A DNA stretch of 60,437 nucleotides from CAZUFB01 sp048173955 (GCA_048173955.1 DBEYOB010000186.1:1-60437), one strand, 5' to 3'; counted from the stretch's first letter, positions 43,646 to 52,032 are shown. Notes: a model not told the origin generated them from the sequence alone. A program made the numbers and translations.

Positions 43646-44950
43646 CTAGCGCTTGCGGCGGTCGTCGACGTGTTTCGCCTTGCCCGTCGTCCTCTCGATG
43701 GAACCGGGCTCGACGAGCTTTACGACGACGCTGACCTGGAGCGTCTCGCGGAGTTTGGCGGCGATGTGGTCGCGGAAGCGGTCCATGACGGCGACCTCGT
43801 CGCTGAAGTGGTCGGGTTTGACCTCGAGCATGAGGGTGAGGCGGTCCATGCCCGTCTCGTTGTCGACGATGAGGCGGTAGTTGGTCGACGTCCCCTCGAT
43901 CTTCGCCAGCACGTCTTCGATCTGGCTGGGGAACACGTTGGTCCCGCGGATGATGAGCATGTCGTCGGAGCGGTGGCGCACCTTCTGCATACGCGCGAGA
44001 GTGCGCCCGCATGCGCACGGCTGCGTGACGACGCGCGTGTAGTCGTGCGTGCGGTAGCGGAGCACGGGTATGCATTCCTTGGTCAAGGTGGTGAGCACGA
44101 GCTCGCCCTCCTCGCCCTCCCCCACCGGCTCGCCCGTCTGCGGATCGACGACCTCCCAGAGGAAATGGTCCTCGGCGATGTGCTGCATGTCACGCGATTC
44201 GAGGCATTCGCCGGCGACACCGGGCCCCATGACCTCGGTGAGGCCGTAGTTGTCCGTGCAGACGATGTGCATGCGCGACTCGATCTCGGCCTTGAGCGCG
44301 GGCGTACAGGGCTCCCCCCCGAACAGGCCGATGCGCAGGGTGCTCTTCGACCAGTCGAACCCCATGCGCTCCCCCACCTCGCAGATGTGGAGGGCGTAGG
44401 TCGGGGTGGCGACGAGCACGGTGCTGCCGTAGTCCGAAATCATGGTAACCTGGCGTTCGGTTGATCCGGAGCCGGCGGGAATGATGAGGCAGCCGAGCCT
44501 CTCGAGCCCCTGATGGAGGCCGAAGCCACCGGTGAACATGCCGTAGCCGAACGCCATCTGGACGCGGTCGGTGGGGAGCACGCCCGCCATCGAGGCGAGC
44601 CGCATGATGCACTCCGCCCAGACGTCCATGTCGTGGCGGTTGTATCCGACGACCACCGGCTTGCCGGTCGTCCCGCTCGAGGCGTGCAGGCGCATCGCGT
44701 CGTCGACGGGGATGGCGAACAGACCGAAGGGGAACGTGTCGCGCATCACCTTCTTGTCGGTGAACGGGAGCAGGCGGACGTCGGCAAGGGTGCGGATGTG
44801 CTCGGGGCGCACGCCTCGCTCGTCGAGCTGGCCACGGTACCAGGGCACCCGCTCGTACACGTAGGCGACCTGACGCTGGAGGCGTTCGAGCTGCAAGGAG
44901 CGGATCTCGTCGCGCGGCGCGCATTCGATGCTAGGTTTGAGGATGGGCAT
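43646..44950 (-). CDS. paaK: Phenylacetate-CoA ligase family protein
   Basis: An adenylate-forming enzyme that activates arylacetates (phenylacetate, or indoleacetate/hydroxyphenylacetate) to CoA thioesters. The 434 residues show the ATP loop ASSGTTGKPVVV, the core YGLTEVMGPGVA, and IIRGTNVFPSQIEDVL near the C-terminal subdomain. GGAAAGG precedes the ATG at 44950. It is the last gene of iorA-iorB-ACT-paaK. In archaea and several anaerobes the ior enzyme makes arylacetyl-CoA, and a ligase of this type may run the CoA ester back to free acid with ATP gain, or activate it; direction is not visible from sequence. Confidence 0.88.
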   Translation of the reverse strand: MPILKPSIECAPRDEIRSLQLERLQRQVAYVYERVPWYRGQLDERGVRPEHIRTLADVRLLPFTDKKVMRDTFPFGLFAIPVDDAMRLHASSGTTGKPVVVGYNRHDMDVWAECIMRLASMAGVLPTDRVQMAFGYGMFTGGFGLHQGLERLGCLIIPAGSGSTERQVTMISDYGSTVLVATPTYALHICEVGERMGFDWSKSTLRIGLFGGEPCTPALKAEIESRMHIVCTDNYGLTEVMGPGVAGECLESRDMQHIAEDHFLWEVVDPQTGEPVGEGEEGELVLTTLTKECIPVLRYRTHDYTRVVTQPCACGRTLARMQKVRHRSDDMLIIRGTNVFPSQIEDVLAKIEGTSTNYRLIVDNETGMDRLTLMLEVKPDHFSDEVAVMDRFRDHIAAKLRETLQVSVVVKLVEPGSIERTTGKAKHVDDRRKR

Positions 44951-44997
44951 TGCTGGGCCTTTCCGACTGAGGTGCACGAGAGCCTGGCTGGGGGCGG

Positions 44998-45432
44998 TTA
45001 CGGCAGCGCCTTGACGATCTCGTCGAGCCCGACGAGGTCGACGCCCGCATCGAGGGCGGGCTGCAGGGCCTGCTCGATGTCGGAGGTGCAGATGGCGACG
45101 AAGGTCGAGATGAGCGAGTAGGAGTAGGTCACGTTGATCTGGGCCTCGGACAGGTGGTCGAGCAGGCGCGAGAGGTTGCCGGGACGGTCCTCGAGGCGGG
45201 CTACGAGGATTGGCTTCGCCTTGGCGGCATAGCCGTTGCGCCCGAGCAGGTCGAGGGCGTCGTCGGGACGGTCGACGACGAGGCGCAGGATGCCGTAGTC
45301 GTTCGTGTCGCTGATCATGAAGCCGCGGACGTTGATGCCGGCCTGCTCGAGGAGGGCGCAGACGTTGGAGACGCGTCCCGGTCGGTTTTCGATGAAGACG
45401 CTGATCTGCTGGATGAACTCTCTGGGTTCCAT
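44998..45432 (-). CDS. Tandem ACT-domain protein
   Basis: A 144-residue protein made of two ACT domains (about 8-70: QISVFIENRPGRVSNVCALL, and 75-140: LVARLEDRPGNLSRLLDHL). ACT domains bind small ligands, often amino acids, and regulate metabolism. Located between iorB and paaK, it probably senses an aromatic amino acid or its oxo-acid, although no DNA-binding or enzyme domain is attached. AGGAGCACCC precedes the ATG. Similar small ACT proteins accompany paaK in many anaerobes. Confidence 0.88.
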   Translation of the reverse strand: MEPREFIQQISVFIENRPGRVSNVCALLEQAGINVRGFMISDTNDYGILRLVVDRPDDALDLLGRNGYAAKAKPILVARLEDRPGNLSRLLDHLSEAQINVTYSYSLISTFVAICTSDIEQALQPALDAGVDLVGLDEIVKALP

Positions 45433-45453
45433 GGGTGCTCCTGTTCCGCGGGC

Positions 45454-46080
45454 CTATTCGGCGCCGCCGACGCGGGCGAAGCTGAGGTCGAAGGCGCGCA
45501 GGTTCGCGTCGAGCGTCTTGGGTGGCACCCTCGACTCAATCGCCGTCTTCCACGCCCGCTCCCCTATGGGCAGGTGCGGCGCGGCGGCGGCGAGCAGCGC
45601 GACGTTGGCGCAGCGGCTGTTGCCGGCCTCCCGCGCGATCGCGTCGGCGTCGACGACGGCGACGCGGCCCCCGCAGCGGTCGAGCTCGCCGTGGAGCTCG
45701 TCGGCGCCGGGCATGCGCGCGGCGCCCGAGAGCACCGTCATGGGCTTGATCGAGACGTCGTTGACGATGCCGTGGCCCGTCGGGGACAGCAGGGGGAGGT
45801 TGCGGACGGCCTCGACGAGCTCGAACGAGACGAGCACGTCGGCCTGGCCGGGGTCGCACACCATCGAGGAGACCGACGACCCGAAGCGCACGGTGGTCGA
45901 GACCGACCCGCCGCGCTGCGCCATGCCGTGGATCTCGGAGACCTTGACCTCGTAGCCCTCCTCCATGGCGGCGCGGGCGAGCAGGTCGGCCGCGGTGATG
46001 GTGCCCTGCCCGCCGACGCCGCACAGCACGACGGTTATGGGCTGGGCAGGAAACGAAGGAAACGCACTGGTGTTCGTCAC
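45454..46080 (-). CDS. iorB: Indolepyruvate ferredoxin oxidoreductase, beta subunit
   Basis: The small (gamma-domain) subunit of the enzyme that oxidatively decarboxylates aryl 2-oxo acids to arylacetyl-CoA with reduced ferredoxin. The 208 residues start with ITVVLCGVGGQGTITAADLL and include EIHGMAQRGGSVSTTVR and DVLVSFELVEAVR. GTG start at 46080, five bases after the iorA stop, with GAGGAG in the iorA end. It contains no cluster cysteines, as usual for this subunit. Confidence 0.94.
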   Translation of the reverse strand: MTNTSAFPSFPAQPITVVLCGVGGQGTITAADLLARAAMEEGYEVKVSEIHGMAQRGGSVSTTVRFGSSVSSMVCDPGQADVLVSFELVEAVRNLPLLSPTGHGIVNDVSIKPMTVLSGAARMPGADELHGELDRCGGRVAVVDADAIAREAGNSRCANVALLAAAAPHLPIGERAWKTAIESRVPPKTLDANLRAFDLSFARVGGAE

Positions 46081-46085
46081 GGCGA

Positions 46086-47867
46086 TCACTCCTCGACGAG
46101 GGCGGAGATGGCGGAGAAGGGGCAGTACTGCTCGCATTGGGCGCACCCGTTGCACAGGTTCGGGTCGATGCGCGCCGTCCCGTCGTCCCCCATGCTGATG
46201 GCGGGGCAGCCGATGCGCAGGCAGGCTCTGCACGACTTGCAGGCGTCGCCGTCGACGGCGCGCAGCGTGCCGCGGACCTTGTACTCGACGACGCACGGGG
46301 ACTGGCAGATCACGACGCTGAGGCGGTCAGCGTGCTCCGCCGCGGCCCGCAGCGCCCCGCGCACGGCCTTGACGTCGAGCGCGTCGACCGTCGCCACGTC
46401 CTCGACGCCGGCGGCCCTAAGGACGGCGGGGAGGTCGAGCTCGTGGGAGGGGCGTCCCTGCAGGGTGATGCCCGACACGGGGTTGCCCTGGCCGCCCGTC
46501 ATCGCCGTGGTGCGGTTGTCGAGGATCACGACGTTGCCGCAGCCGGCGTTGTAGACGGCGGAGAGGACCCCGGAGAGGCCCGAGTGGGCGAAGGTCGAGT
46601 CGCCGATGACCGAGAACACGGGGCGGCCCTCCCCCGCGACGCGGTCTGCGCCGCGCTCGCGCTCGATGGCGCGCGCGACCTCGAACCCGTGGCCCATGGA
46701 CACGGAGGCGCCCATGTCGATGGCCGACTCGAGGACCGACAGGGGCGGAAGCGCGCCGAGCGTGTAGCAGCCGATGTCGCCGAGCACGATCGCCTTCATG
46801 CGCTTGAGCTCGAAGAAGGGCACGCGGTGCGGGCATCCGGCGCACAGCGCCGGCGGGCGGGCCGGCAGGTCGACGCCGGCGGTGCGGGCGGGTTCAGCCT
46901 GCGGCACCTGTCCCAGGGCGGCGCGGATGAGGGCGGGGGAAAGCTCGAAGGCGGCCGGCAGCCCGTTCGGCCAGGGCTCGGGCGTGCGCCCGAGGGCGCG
47001 GACGGCCCTGTCGTAGTAGTCGCTCGCCTCTTCGACGACGTACACCTTGTCGACCTGGTCGAAGAACGAGCCGACGAGGCCGGCGGGCAGCGGGTACGAC
47101 AGGCCGAGCTTGAGGGTTGAGGCGTCGGGGAATGCTTCGCGCACGTGCTGGTAGACGGCTCCCGAGCAGATGAACCCGACGCTCTGGTCGCGCATCTCGA
47201 CGCGGTTGAGCGGCGAGGACTCGGCGTAGGCCTCGAGCAGCTTCTGCCGCTCGATGAGGGCGAGCCGCTTGGGGCGGGCGAAGGCGGGCATCATGACCCA
47301 GTCGGGGATGCTCGTCTCGAAGGGGATGGGGTCGGACTCGGTGTGCTCCCCCACCTCGACCGGCGTGCGCGTGTGCGAGATGCGCACCGTGGAGCGCACC
47401 ATGGCGATGCAGCCGAGCTCCTCGGAGAGGCGGAACGCCTCGACGGTCATGGCGCGCGCCTCGGAGGAGTCGGAGGGCTCGAACATGGGTACGCCGGCGA
47501 ACTGTGCGTAGAAGCGGCTGTCCTGCTCGTTCTGGGACGAGAACATGCCCGGGTCGTCGGCCGCGAGCAGCACGAGCCCGCCCGAGACGCCCGAGTACGA
47601 CAGGGACATGAGGGGGTCGGCGGCGACGTTGACGCCGACGTGCTTCATCGTTACCAGCGCGCGGTGCCCGGCCATCGAGACGCCGAGGGCATTTTCAAGC
47701 GCGACCTTCTCGTTGACGGCCCACTCGGCGTAGGTGCCGGGAAGCTTGGCGAACGACTCGAGGGTCTCTGTCGACGGGGTGCCGGGATAGCCGAACCCGG
47801 CGTCGCAGCCGGCTTCCCAGGCACCGCGGGCGATCGCTTCGTTTCCCGAAAGCAGCAGTTTTTTCAC
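46086..47867 (-). CDS. iorA: Indolepyruvate ferredoxin oxidoreductase, alpha subunit
   Basis: The large thiamine-pyrophosphate subunit for oxidative decarboxylation of indolepyruvate, phenylpyruvate and hydroxyphenylpyruvate. The 593 residues begin with a pyrimidine-binding domain (GCDAGFGYPGTPSTETLE), then the central CAGCPHR and GDIGCYTLG blocks, the TPP-binding GDSTFAHSGLSGV, and a C-terminal ferredoxin domain with two 4Fe-4S motifs (C-K-S-C-R-A-C ... C-P and C-N-G-C-A-Q-C ... C-P). GTG at 47867 follows GGGAGGATACC. It leads the operon; a 28-base palindrome sits directly upstream. Function implies fermentation of aromatic amino acids after transamination. Confidence 0.95.
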   Translation of the reverse strand: MKKLLLSGNEAIARGAWEAGCDAGFGYPGTPSTETLESFAKLPGTYAEWAVNEKVALENALGVSMAGHRALVTMKHVGVNVAADPLMSLSYSGVSGGLVLLAADDPGMFSSQNEQDSRFYAQFAGVPMFEPSDSSEARAMTVEAFRLSEELGCIAMVRSTVRISHTRTPVEVGEHTESDPIPFETSIPDWVMMPAFARPKRLALIERQKLLEAYAESSPLNRVEMRDQSVGFICSGAVYQHVREAFPDASTLKLGLSYPLPAGLVGSFFDQVDKVYVVEEASDYYDRAVRALGRTPEPWPNGLPAAFELSPALIRAALGQVPQAEPARTAGVDLPARPPALCAGCPHRVPFFELKRMKAIVLGDIGCYTLGALPPLSVLESAIDMGASVSMGHGFEVARAIERERGADRVAGEGRPVFSVIGDSTFAHSGLSGVLSAVYNAGCGNVVILDNRTTAMTGGQGNPVSGITLQGRPSHELDLPAVLRAAGVEDVATVDALDVKAVRGALRAAAEHADRLSVVICQSPCVVEYKVRGTLRAVDGDACKSCRACLRIGCPAISMGDDGTARIDPNLCNGCAQCEQYCPFSAISALVEE

Positions 47868-47880
47868 GGTATCCTCCCAC

Positions 47881-47908
47881 CCGTACAATGGACCCGTCCA
47901 TTGTACGG
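47881..47908. promoter_or_regulatory. Perfect 28-base palindrome upstream of iorA
   Basis: Two 12-base arms (47881-47892 CCGTACAATGGA and 47897-47908) around CCCG, 13 bases before the iorA GTG. The distal arm gives TACAAT on the minus strand, a good -10 box, without a matching -35. Probable operator or activator-dependent promoter; it could also fold as a hairpin in the mRNA leader. Confidence 0.6.
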
Positions 47909-47946
47909 TACCGGGGCGCCACCGCGGCGTCTTTTCGTCGAACGCA

Positions 47947-49068
47947 CTATACCGGCAGGCCGCCGCCGATGAAGTCGGTGACCGCGTCGATCTGGATGAA
48001 CATGCCGGGGTAGGGCGCGTCGATCATCTGGCCGTCGCCGATGTAGATGCCGACGTGGCCCTCGTTGGGGAACACGAGGTCTCCCGGCTGGAGCTCCTCG
48101 ACGCTCGTCCGCCAATTGCCCAGGTTCTGGATCTCGGCGATCTGGTCCCACGTGGTGCGGCCGATGAGGTAGCCTTCGAGCGCGTAGCAGTGCTGCACGA
48201 AGCCCGAGCAGTCGAACCCGCCGACCTCGGCGAAGTTGTCGTCGTCGCCGCCCCAGACGTAGGGGACGCCGAGGCAGGCGTACGCGTTCTCGACGACCGA
48301 GCCCTGGGACACGCCGGGGATGTTCTGCCCGAGGGCGGCGCCGCCCTCGGCCGCGCTCGCCGCCTGCGCGCGCGCCTGAGCGGCGGCCTGCAGCTCCGCC
48401 TGCTGGGCCTCGAACAGCTGCAGCACCTCGGCCGACAGGCTTTCGACCACGGCGTTGGCCTCGTCGCGGCGCTGTGACAGCTGGGCTTCCTGCTCCTCGA
48501 GGTGCGCGAGCAGCTCGGCCTGCTCGGTCTCCTGCTGCGAGAGGACCTCCTCCTGGCGCTCGAGCTGGGCCTTGAGGTCCTTGATCTCGTTGATCGTCTC
48601 GACCTGGGAATCCTGGACCGCCTCGACGTAGTAGGACCTCGTCACGAAGTCGTTGAAGTCGCTCGAGGACAGCAGGACGTCGAGGATGTTCGTCGAGCCC
48701 GACTTGTAGCTGATTTGGAGGAACGCGGCAAGCGCATCCTGGGCGGCGTGCAGCTCGGAGGTCGTCTGCTCGATGCCCGCCCGGGTCTCCACGATGTCAG
48801 AGTCGAGCTGCTCGAGCTCGTCCTCGGTGCTGCTGATCTCGACCTGGGTCTGTTCGAGCTCGGCGCCGAGCTCCTGGAGCTGCTCCTGCGCGGCGTCGTA
48901 TTCGCGCTGGGCGGCGGCGAGGGCCGCCGTCTCGGCCTCGCCCGGCTCCTCGAGCTCGGTGGCGCGGGCGCGGGTGGCGCGCAGCGGTCCGAGGGAGGGC
49001 GGCAGCGCCAGGGCGCACAGGCCCGCGACGAAGGCGCGCCTCGTTGTCGGTTGCGTGCTGAACGGCAT
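47947..49068 (-). CDS. Secreted NlpC/P60 peptidoglycan hydrolase with coiled coil, Tat-type signal
   Basis: A 373-residue cell-wall hydrolase. The start TTRRAFVAGLCALALPP fits a twin-arginine signal (R9-R10, cut after ARA). A long coiled coil (about 40-235, dense in Glu, Gln, Leu, Ala) is followed by an NlpC/P60 domain (about 260-373) with the catalytic cysteine in GGFDCSGFVQ, and GDLVFPNEGHVGIYIGDG carrying the histidine. This resembles PcsB/CwlO-type enzymes, which split cells and are steered by FtsEX. ATG 49068 was preferred over 49095 because GGGGAGGGG lies just upstream. Paralogue of the next gene. Confidence 0.88.
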   Translation of the reverse strand: MPFSTQPTTRRAFVAGLCALALPPSLGPLRATRARATELEEPGEAETAALAAAQREYDAAQEQLQELGAELEQTQVEISSTEDELEQLDSDIVETRAGIEQTTSELHAAQDALAAFLQISYKSGSTNILDVLLSSSDFNDFVTRSYYVEAVQDSQVETINEIKDLKAQLERQEEVLSQQETEQAELLAHLEEQEAQLSQRRDEANAVVESLSAEVLQLFEAQQAELQAAAQARAQAASAAEGGAALGQNIPGVSQGSVVENAYACLGVPYVWGGDDDNFAEVGGFDCSGFVQHCYALEGYLIGRTTWDQIAEIQNLGNWRTSVEELQPGDLVFPNEGHVGIYIGDGQMIDAPYPGMFIQIDAVTDFIGGGLPV

Positions 49069-49161
49069 GTGCTCCCCTCCCCCGCGATTGGGCATTTGGA
49101 GGCGGCCCGGCCCCGTCAGGTGCGGCGGCCCGGCCGCGAAGGCTCTCGCCGGCCGGTCGGG

Positions 49162-50613
49162 TTATACCGGGCAGCCGCCGAAGCTGAAGGCGTACACCGA
49201 GGCGTACTTGACCGTTGTCCCGGGGTACGGGGCGTGGATCATCATGCCGCCGCCCATGTAGATGCCGACGTGGTCGGCGTGGGGGAACACGAGGTCGCCC
49301 GGCTGCAGCTCGCTCATGCTGTACTTCATCTGGCCGCGCGCGGAGATCTCCGCCGCCTGGGAATAGGTCGTGCGGCTGATGTAGTAGCCCGCCTGGGCGT
49401 AGCAGTACTGGGCGAGCCCCGAGCAGTCGAAGCCGGAGGGGTCGGTGCCGCCCCAGACGTAGGGGACGCCGATGTAGCTCCAGGCGATGTCCGCGACGGA
49501 GGGGACGTGGTTGCCGCCTCCGTAGCCGGGCCAAGGGTCGGGTTCCGGCTCGGGCTCGGGAACGGGCTCAGGCTCCGGTTCGGGTTCGGGCGTGGGTTCC
49601 GGCTCGGGAACGGGTTCCGGCTCCGGCTCGGGCGTGGGTTCGGGGGTCGGGTCCGCGGTATCGCCCGAGCCTTGGTCGGGCGTCTCCGTCGACCCGGAGG
49701 TTCCGCCCGTGTCGTCCGCGCCGCCAGATGCCGAGCCGCCGGAGGTGCCGCCGGCGACGCCGTCCGACTGGGAGCCGGAACCGGTCGAGCCGCCGGTGCC
49801 GGAGGTCCCCGAGGACTCCTGCTGCTGTTGCTGCTGGGCGAGATAGGCCTCGTACTCCGCCTGCTGGGCGGCGATGAGCTCGGCCTGGGCCTGCTCCATG
49901 AGCGAGGTGACCTCAGAGGAGAGGCTCGCGGTGTAGGACTGGTAGCTTGCCACCGTGGACTGGAGGTCGTCGGTGTAGGCCTGCTGGTCGGCGAGGAGCT
50001 GCTCCTGCTGGGCGCGCTGCTCCTGGAGTGCGGCTTCCTCGCTCTCGAGCTCTGCCTTGAGGTCCTTGACCGTCTGGATGGCCTGGGCGTCGGAGTCCGA
50101 GACCTTGCCGGCGTAGTACAGGCGGCTCACGAAGTCGTCGAAGCTCGACGCGTCGAGCAGGACGCTCAGGAGGTTGGCGTTGCCGGCGCGGTAGCTTGCG
50201 TTCACGCGGTCGGCGAGGACGTCCTGGGCGTCGGAGAGCTCCTGCTGCTTCTCGGTGATGGAGGCCTCGAGCTCCTCGATCTGCTGGTTGGTCGCGTCGA
50301 GGTTCGCCTGGCACTCGGAGAGCTTGTATTCGGCCTCTTCGAGCTGGCTGCCGTAGCTCTGCAGCGTCGCCATAGCGGCCTCGTATTCCGCCTGGGCGCT
50401 CGAGAGGGCGGACAGCGTCTCCTGCGAGGCCGTGGCGCCCAAGGCGACCGAGTCGATGCCGAACACGGTGAGGCCGACGAGGGACAGGGCCGCGCCCTTG
50501 AGGAACAGTCGGCGGTCGAGGGGTCGCGTGGCGAGCTGGCCTTTGGCGGGGGCTGGGAGGGGCGAGGTAAAAGCGGTGGCTGCGTTTGGGGTGTGGTTGC
50601 GCTTTTTCGTCAT
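49162..50613 (-). CDS. Secreted NlpC/P60 hydrolase with coiled coil and Pro-Glu repeat spacer, Tat signal
   Basis: A 483-residue relative of the neighbouring gene. The leader DRRLFLKGAALSLVGLTVFG (from residue 33) is a textbook twin-arginine motif, ending near ALGATA. A coiled coil (about 65-260) is followed by a Ser/Gly/Thr-rich stretch, then a Pro-Glu repeat spacer (about 310-360, units like PEPEPEPVPEP) that could span the wall, and the NlpC/P60 domain with PSGFDCSGLAQYCYAQ and HADHVGIYMGGG. AAAGG lies ten bases before the ATG. The two genes are 93 bases apart and probably act in daughter-cell separation; the arrangement suggests duplication. Confidence 0.88.
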   Translation of the reverse strand: MTKKRNHTPNAATAFTSPLPAPAKGQLATRPLDRRLFLKGAALSLVGLTVFGIDSVALGATASQETLSALSSAQAEYEAAMATLQSYGSQLEEAEYKLSECQANLDATNQQIEELEASITEKQQELSDAQDVLADRVNASYRAGNANLLSVLLDASSFDDFVSRLYYAGKVSDSDAQAIQTVKDLKAELESEEAALQEQRAQQEQLLADQQAYTDDLQSTVASYQSYTASLSSEVTSLMEQAQAELIAAQQAEYEAYLAQQQQQQESSGTSGTGGSTGSGSQSDGVAGGTSGGSASGGADDTGGTSGSTETPDQGSGDTADPTPEPTPEPEPEPVPEPEPTPEPEPEPEPVPEPEPEPDPWPGYGGGNHVPSVADIAWSYIGVPYVWGGTDPSGFDCSGLAQYCYAQAGYYISRTTYSQAAEISARGQMKYSMSELQPGDLVFPHADHVGIYMGGGMMIHAPYPGTTVKYASVYAFSFGGCPV

Positions 50614-50786
50614 GTCAAGATAGCCTTTCGGTCGTGCGTGCCCCGCTATTGTACCAATCGGGGCGGGAATGCGAAGACCGTACAAGAGGTCGGCACAAAA
50701 GAAGGGCGAGCTTGAAGGGAGCGTTGAGACGGGTGCGCCAAAAAGGCCCGCGGAGGGCGTCTCGCAGGAAAAAAGGGCGGCCGACG

Positions 50787-51533
50787 CTAGCGCAGCGCGG
50801 AGCGCGGCGAGGGGCCGGCCGCGCCCGCCGGACGCCTGAACTCGCGCTCGACCCCGCGGCGGATGAGGCGGTCGCTCACCGTGTCGCTGAGCTGGATGAG
50901 CCGGTCGAGCGTCGCGTTGAAGGACTGGAGGGTCTTGGGGTCGTCGAGCGAGGCCTGGCGCCCGATCGCGCTCGACAGGACCTGCTTGAACAGCGGGACC
51001 TCGCGGTTGGCGCGCTGGACGTGCGCCTTGAGGAAGCGCGGGTCGATCCCGTAGCGCTTGAGCTCGTAGGCGGCGCGGATCAGGGGCAGGTCGCGCCCCT
51101 CGACGAGCTGGCGGCCTGCCGTGCTCCGAGCGATGGAGAGGAGCCCCATGTCGCTCAGCGTGCGCACGAACGAGACGGGGACGTTGATGATGTCGGGCAC
51201 GTCCTCGAGCAGGTGGACGCCTTCGAGGATCGCGGGGTTCTCCTCGACGGGGAGCGACCCTTCGAGCTCCTCGGGCGTCTCGCCGGGCTCGAGCGCGTCG
51301 AGCTTCTCGCGAATGACCGAGAGGGGGTAGAAACAGGTCTTCTGGAGGCGCAGCACCATCTCGAGGCGCTCGACGTCCTTGTCGGAATAGGTGCGGTAGC
51401 CGCTCTTCGTGCGCGTCGGCGTGACGAGCCCCTCGGACTCGAGGTAGCGCACCTTCGAGACCGTAAGGTCGGGATAGGCGGCCGAAAGCTTCTTGACCAC
51501 CTTGCCTATGGTGTACGTCTCTCCCATGTCCAT
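50787..51533 (-). CDS. MerR-family transcriptional regulator
   Basis: A 248-residue regulator. The MerR winged helix is plain: YTIGKVVKKL, VSKVRYLESEGLVTPTRTKSGYRTYSDKDVERL (residues about 7-57). The rest (helices through about 225) carries a second helical region without recognised ligand residues. It starts one base after the FHA stop codon and has no clear ribosome site, so it is translationally coupled to it. The FHA-MerR pairing resembles mycobacterial garA with its MerR-type neighbour. Targets are unknown. Confidence 0.88.
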   Translation of the reverse strand: MDMGETYTIGKVVKKLSAAYPDLTVSKVRYLESEGLVTPTRTKSGYRTYSDKDVERLEMVLRLQKTCFYPLSVIREKLDALEPGETPEELEGSLPVEENPAILEGVHLLEDVPDIINVPVSFVRTLSDMGLLSIARSTAGRQLVEGRDLPLIRAAYELKRYGIDPRFLKAHVQRANREVPLFKQVLSSAIGRQASLDDPKTLQSFNATLDRLIQLSDTVSDRLIRRGVEREFRRPAGAAGPSPRSALR

Positions 51534-51534
51534 G

Positions 51535-51936
51535 CTAGTGGAGGTTGATGATCATCTTGAACGTGCCGATCTGCAGGCTCGAGCCGTTGTGGAGCTCGCC
51601 CTGAGAGACGATGGCCCCGTCGACCCAGGTGCCGTTGAGGGAGCCGAGGTCCTCGATGAAGGCGCGGCCGTTCTGCATGCTCAGGTGCGCATGGCGGCGC
51701 GACACGGTGCGGTCGTTGAGGAACACCTCGCACTTCGGGTCGCGGCCGATGGTCACCTCGGGGATGTCGAGGATGAAGCGCTCCCCTGCCGACGGCCCGC
51801 GCACGATGGTGAGCTCGGCGAGGCCCTCCTGGTTGTTGGGGATGTCGATGCGCGGCAGCGTGGCATCGGGATTGGAGAGGCTGAAGGCCTGGGTTCGGTC
51901 GTCGTAGCCCGCCGGGGCGTTGGAAGTGTCGAACAT
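51535..51936 (-). CDS. FHA-domain protein, GarA/OdhI-like
   Basis: A 133-residue protein with a 50-residue N-terminal tail and one FHA phosphothreonine-binding domain (VTIGRDPKCEVFL, RTVSRRHAHL, IEDLGSLNGTWVDG). GarA and OdhI of Actinomycetota have the same layout and control 2-oxoglutarate enzymes once phosphorylated by PknB-type kinases on an ETTS motif. That motif is absent here; threonines in the tail (DRTQAF) might replace it. ATG 51936 is favoured over 51942 because GGAG lies six bases before it. No Ser/Thr kinase gene is in the window. Confidence 0.85.
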   Translation of the reverse strand: MFDTSNAPAGYDDRTQAFSLSNPDATLPRIDIPNNQEGLAELTIVRGPSAGERFILDIPEVTIGRDPKCEVFLNDRTVSRRHAHLSMQNGRAFIEDLGSLNGTWVDGAIVSQGELHNGSSLQIGTFKMIINLH

Positions 51937-52002
51937 GTCCATCTCCTGTCCTGGGCCGCCTTGCCCCCTCGACGATTTCATCGGAGGGGCGGTAACCCTA
52001 TA

Positions 52003-52032
52003 AGGATACCCGTCCAAGGGCGTTCAGTTCAA
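52003..52032 (-). promoter_or_regulatory. Promoter of the FHA-merR operon
   Basis: Minus strand -35 TTGAAC (52027-52032) and -10 TATCCT (52003-52008) with an 18-base spacer, abutting the end of the carboxypeptidase gene and about 67 bases before the FHA start. Confidence 0.6.

Noticed and set aside
49530..49680. Short tandem DNA repeats resembling a CRISPR or satellite
   Set aside because: They encode the Pro-Glu spacer of a hydrolase in frame; no regular spacers.
48502..50715. 737-codon plus-strand frame over the two NlpC/P60 genes
   Set aside because: Antisense shadow; Gly/Leu/Val-rich without motifs, whereas the minus strand gives signal peptides and catalytic residues.
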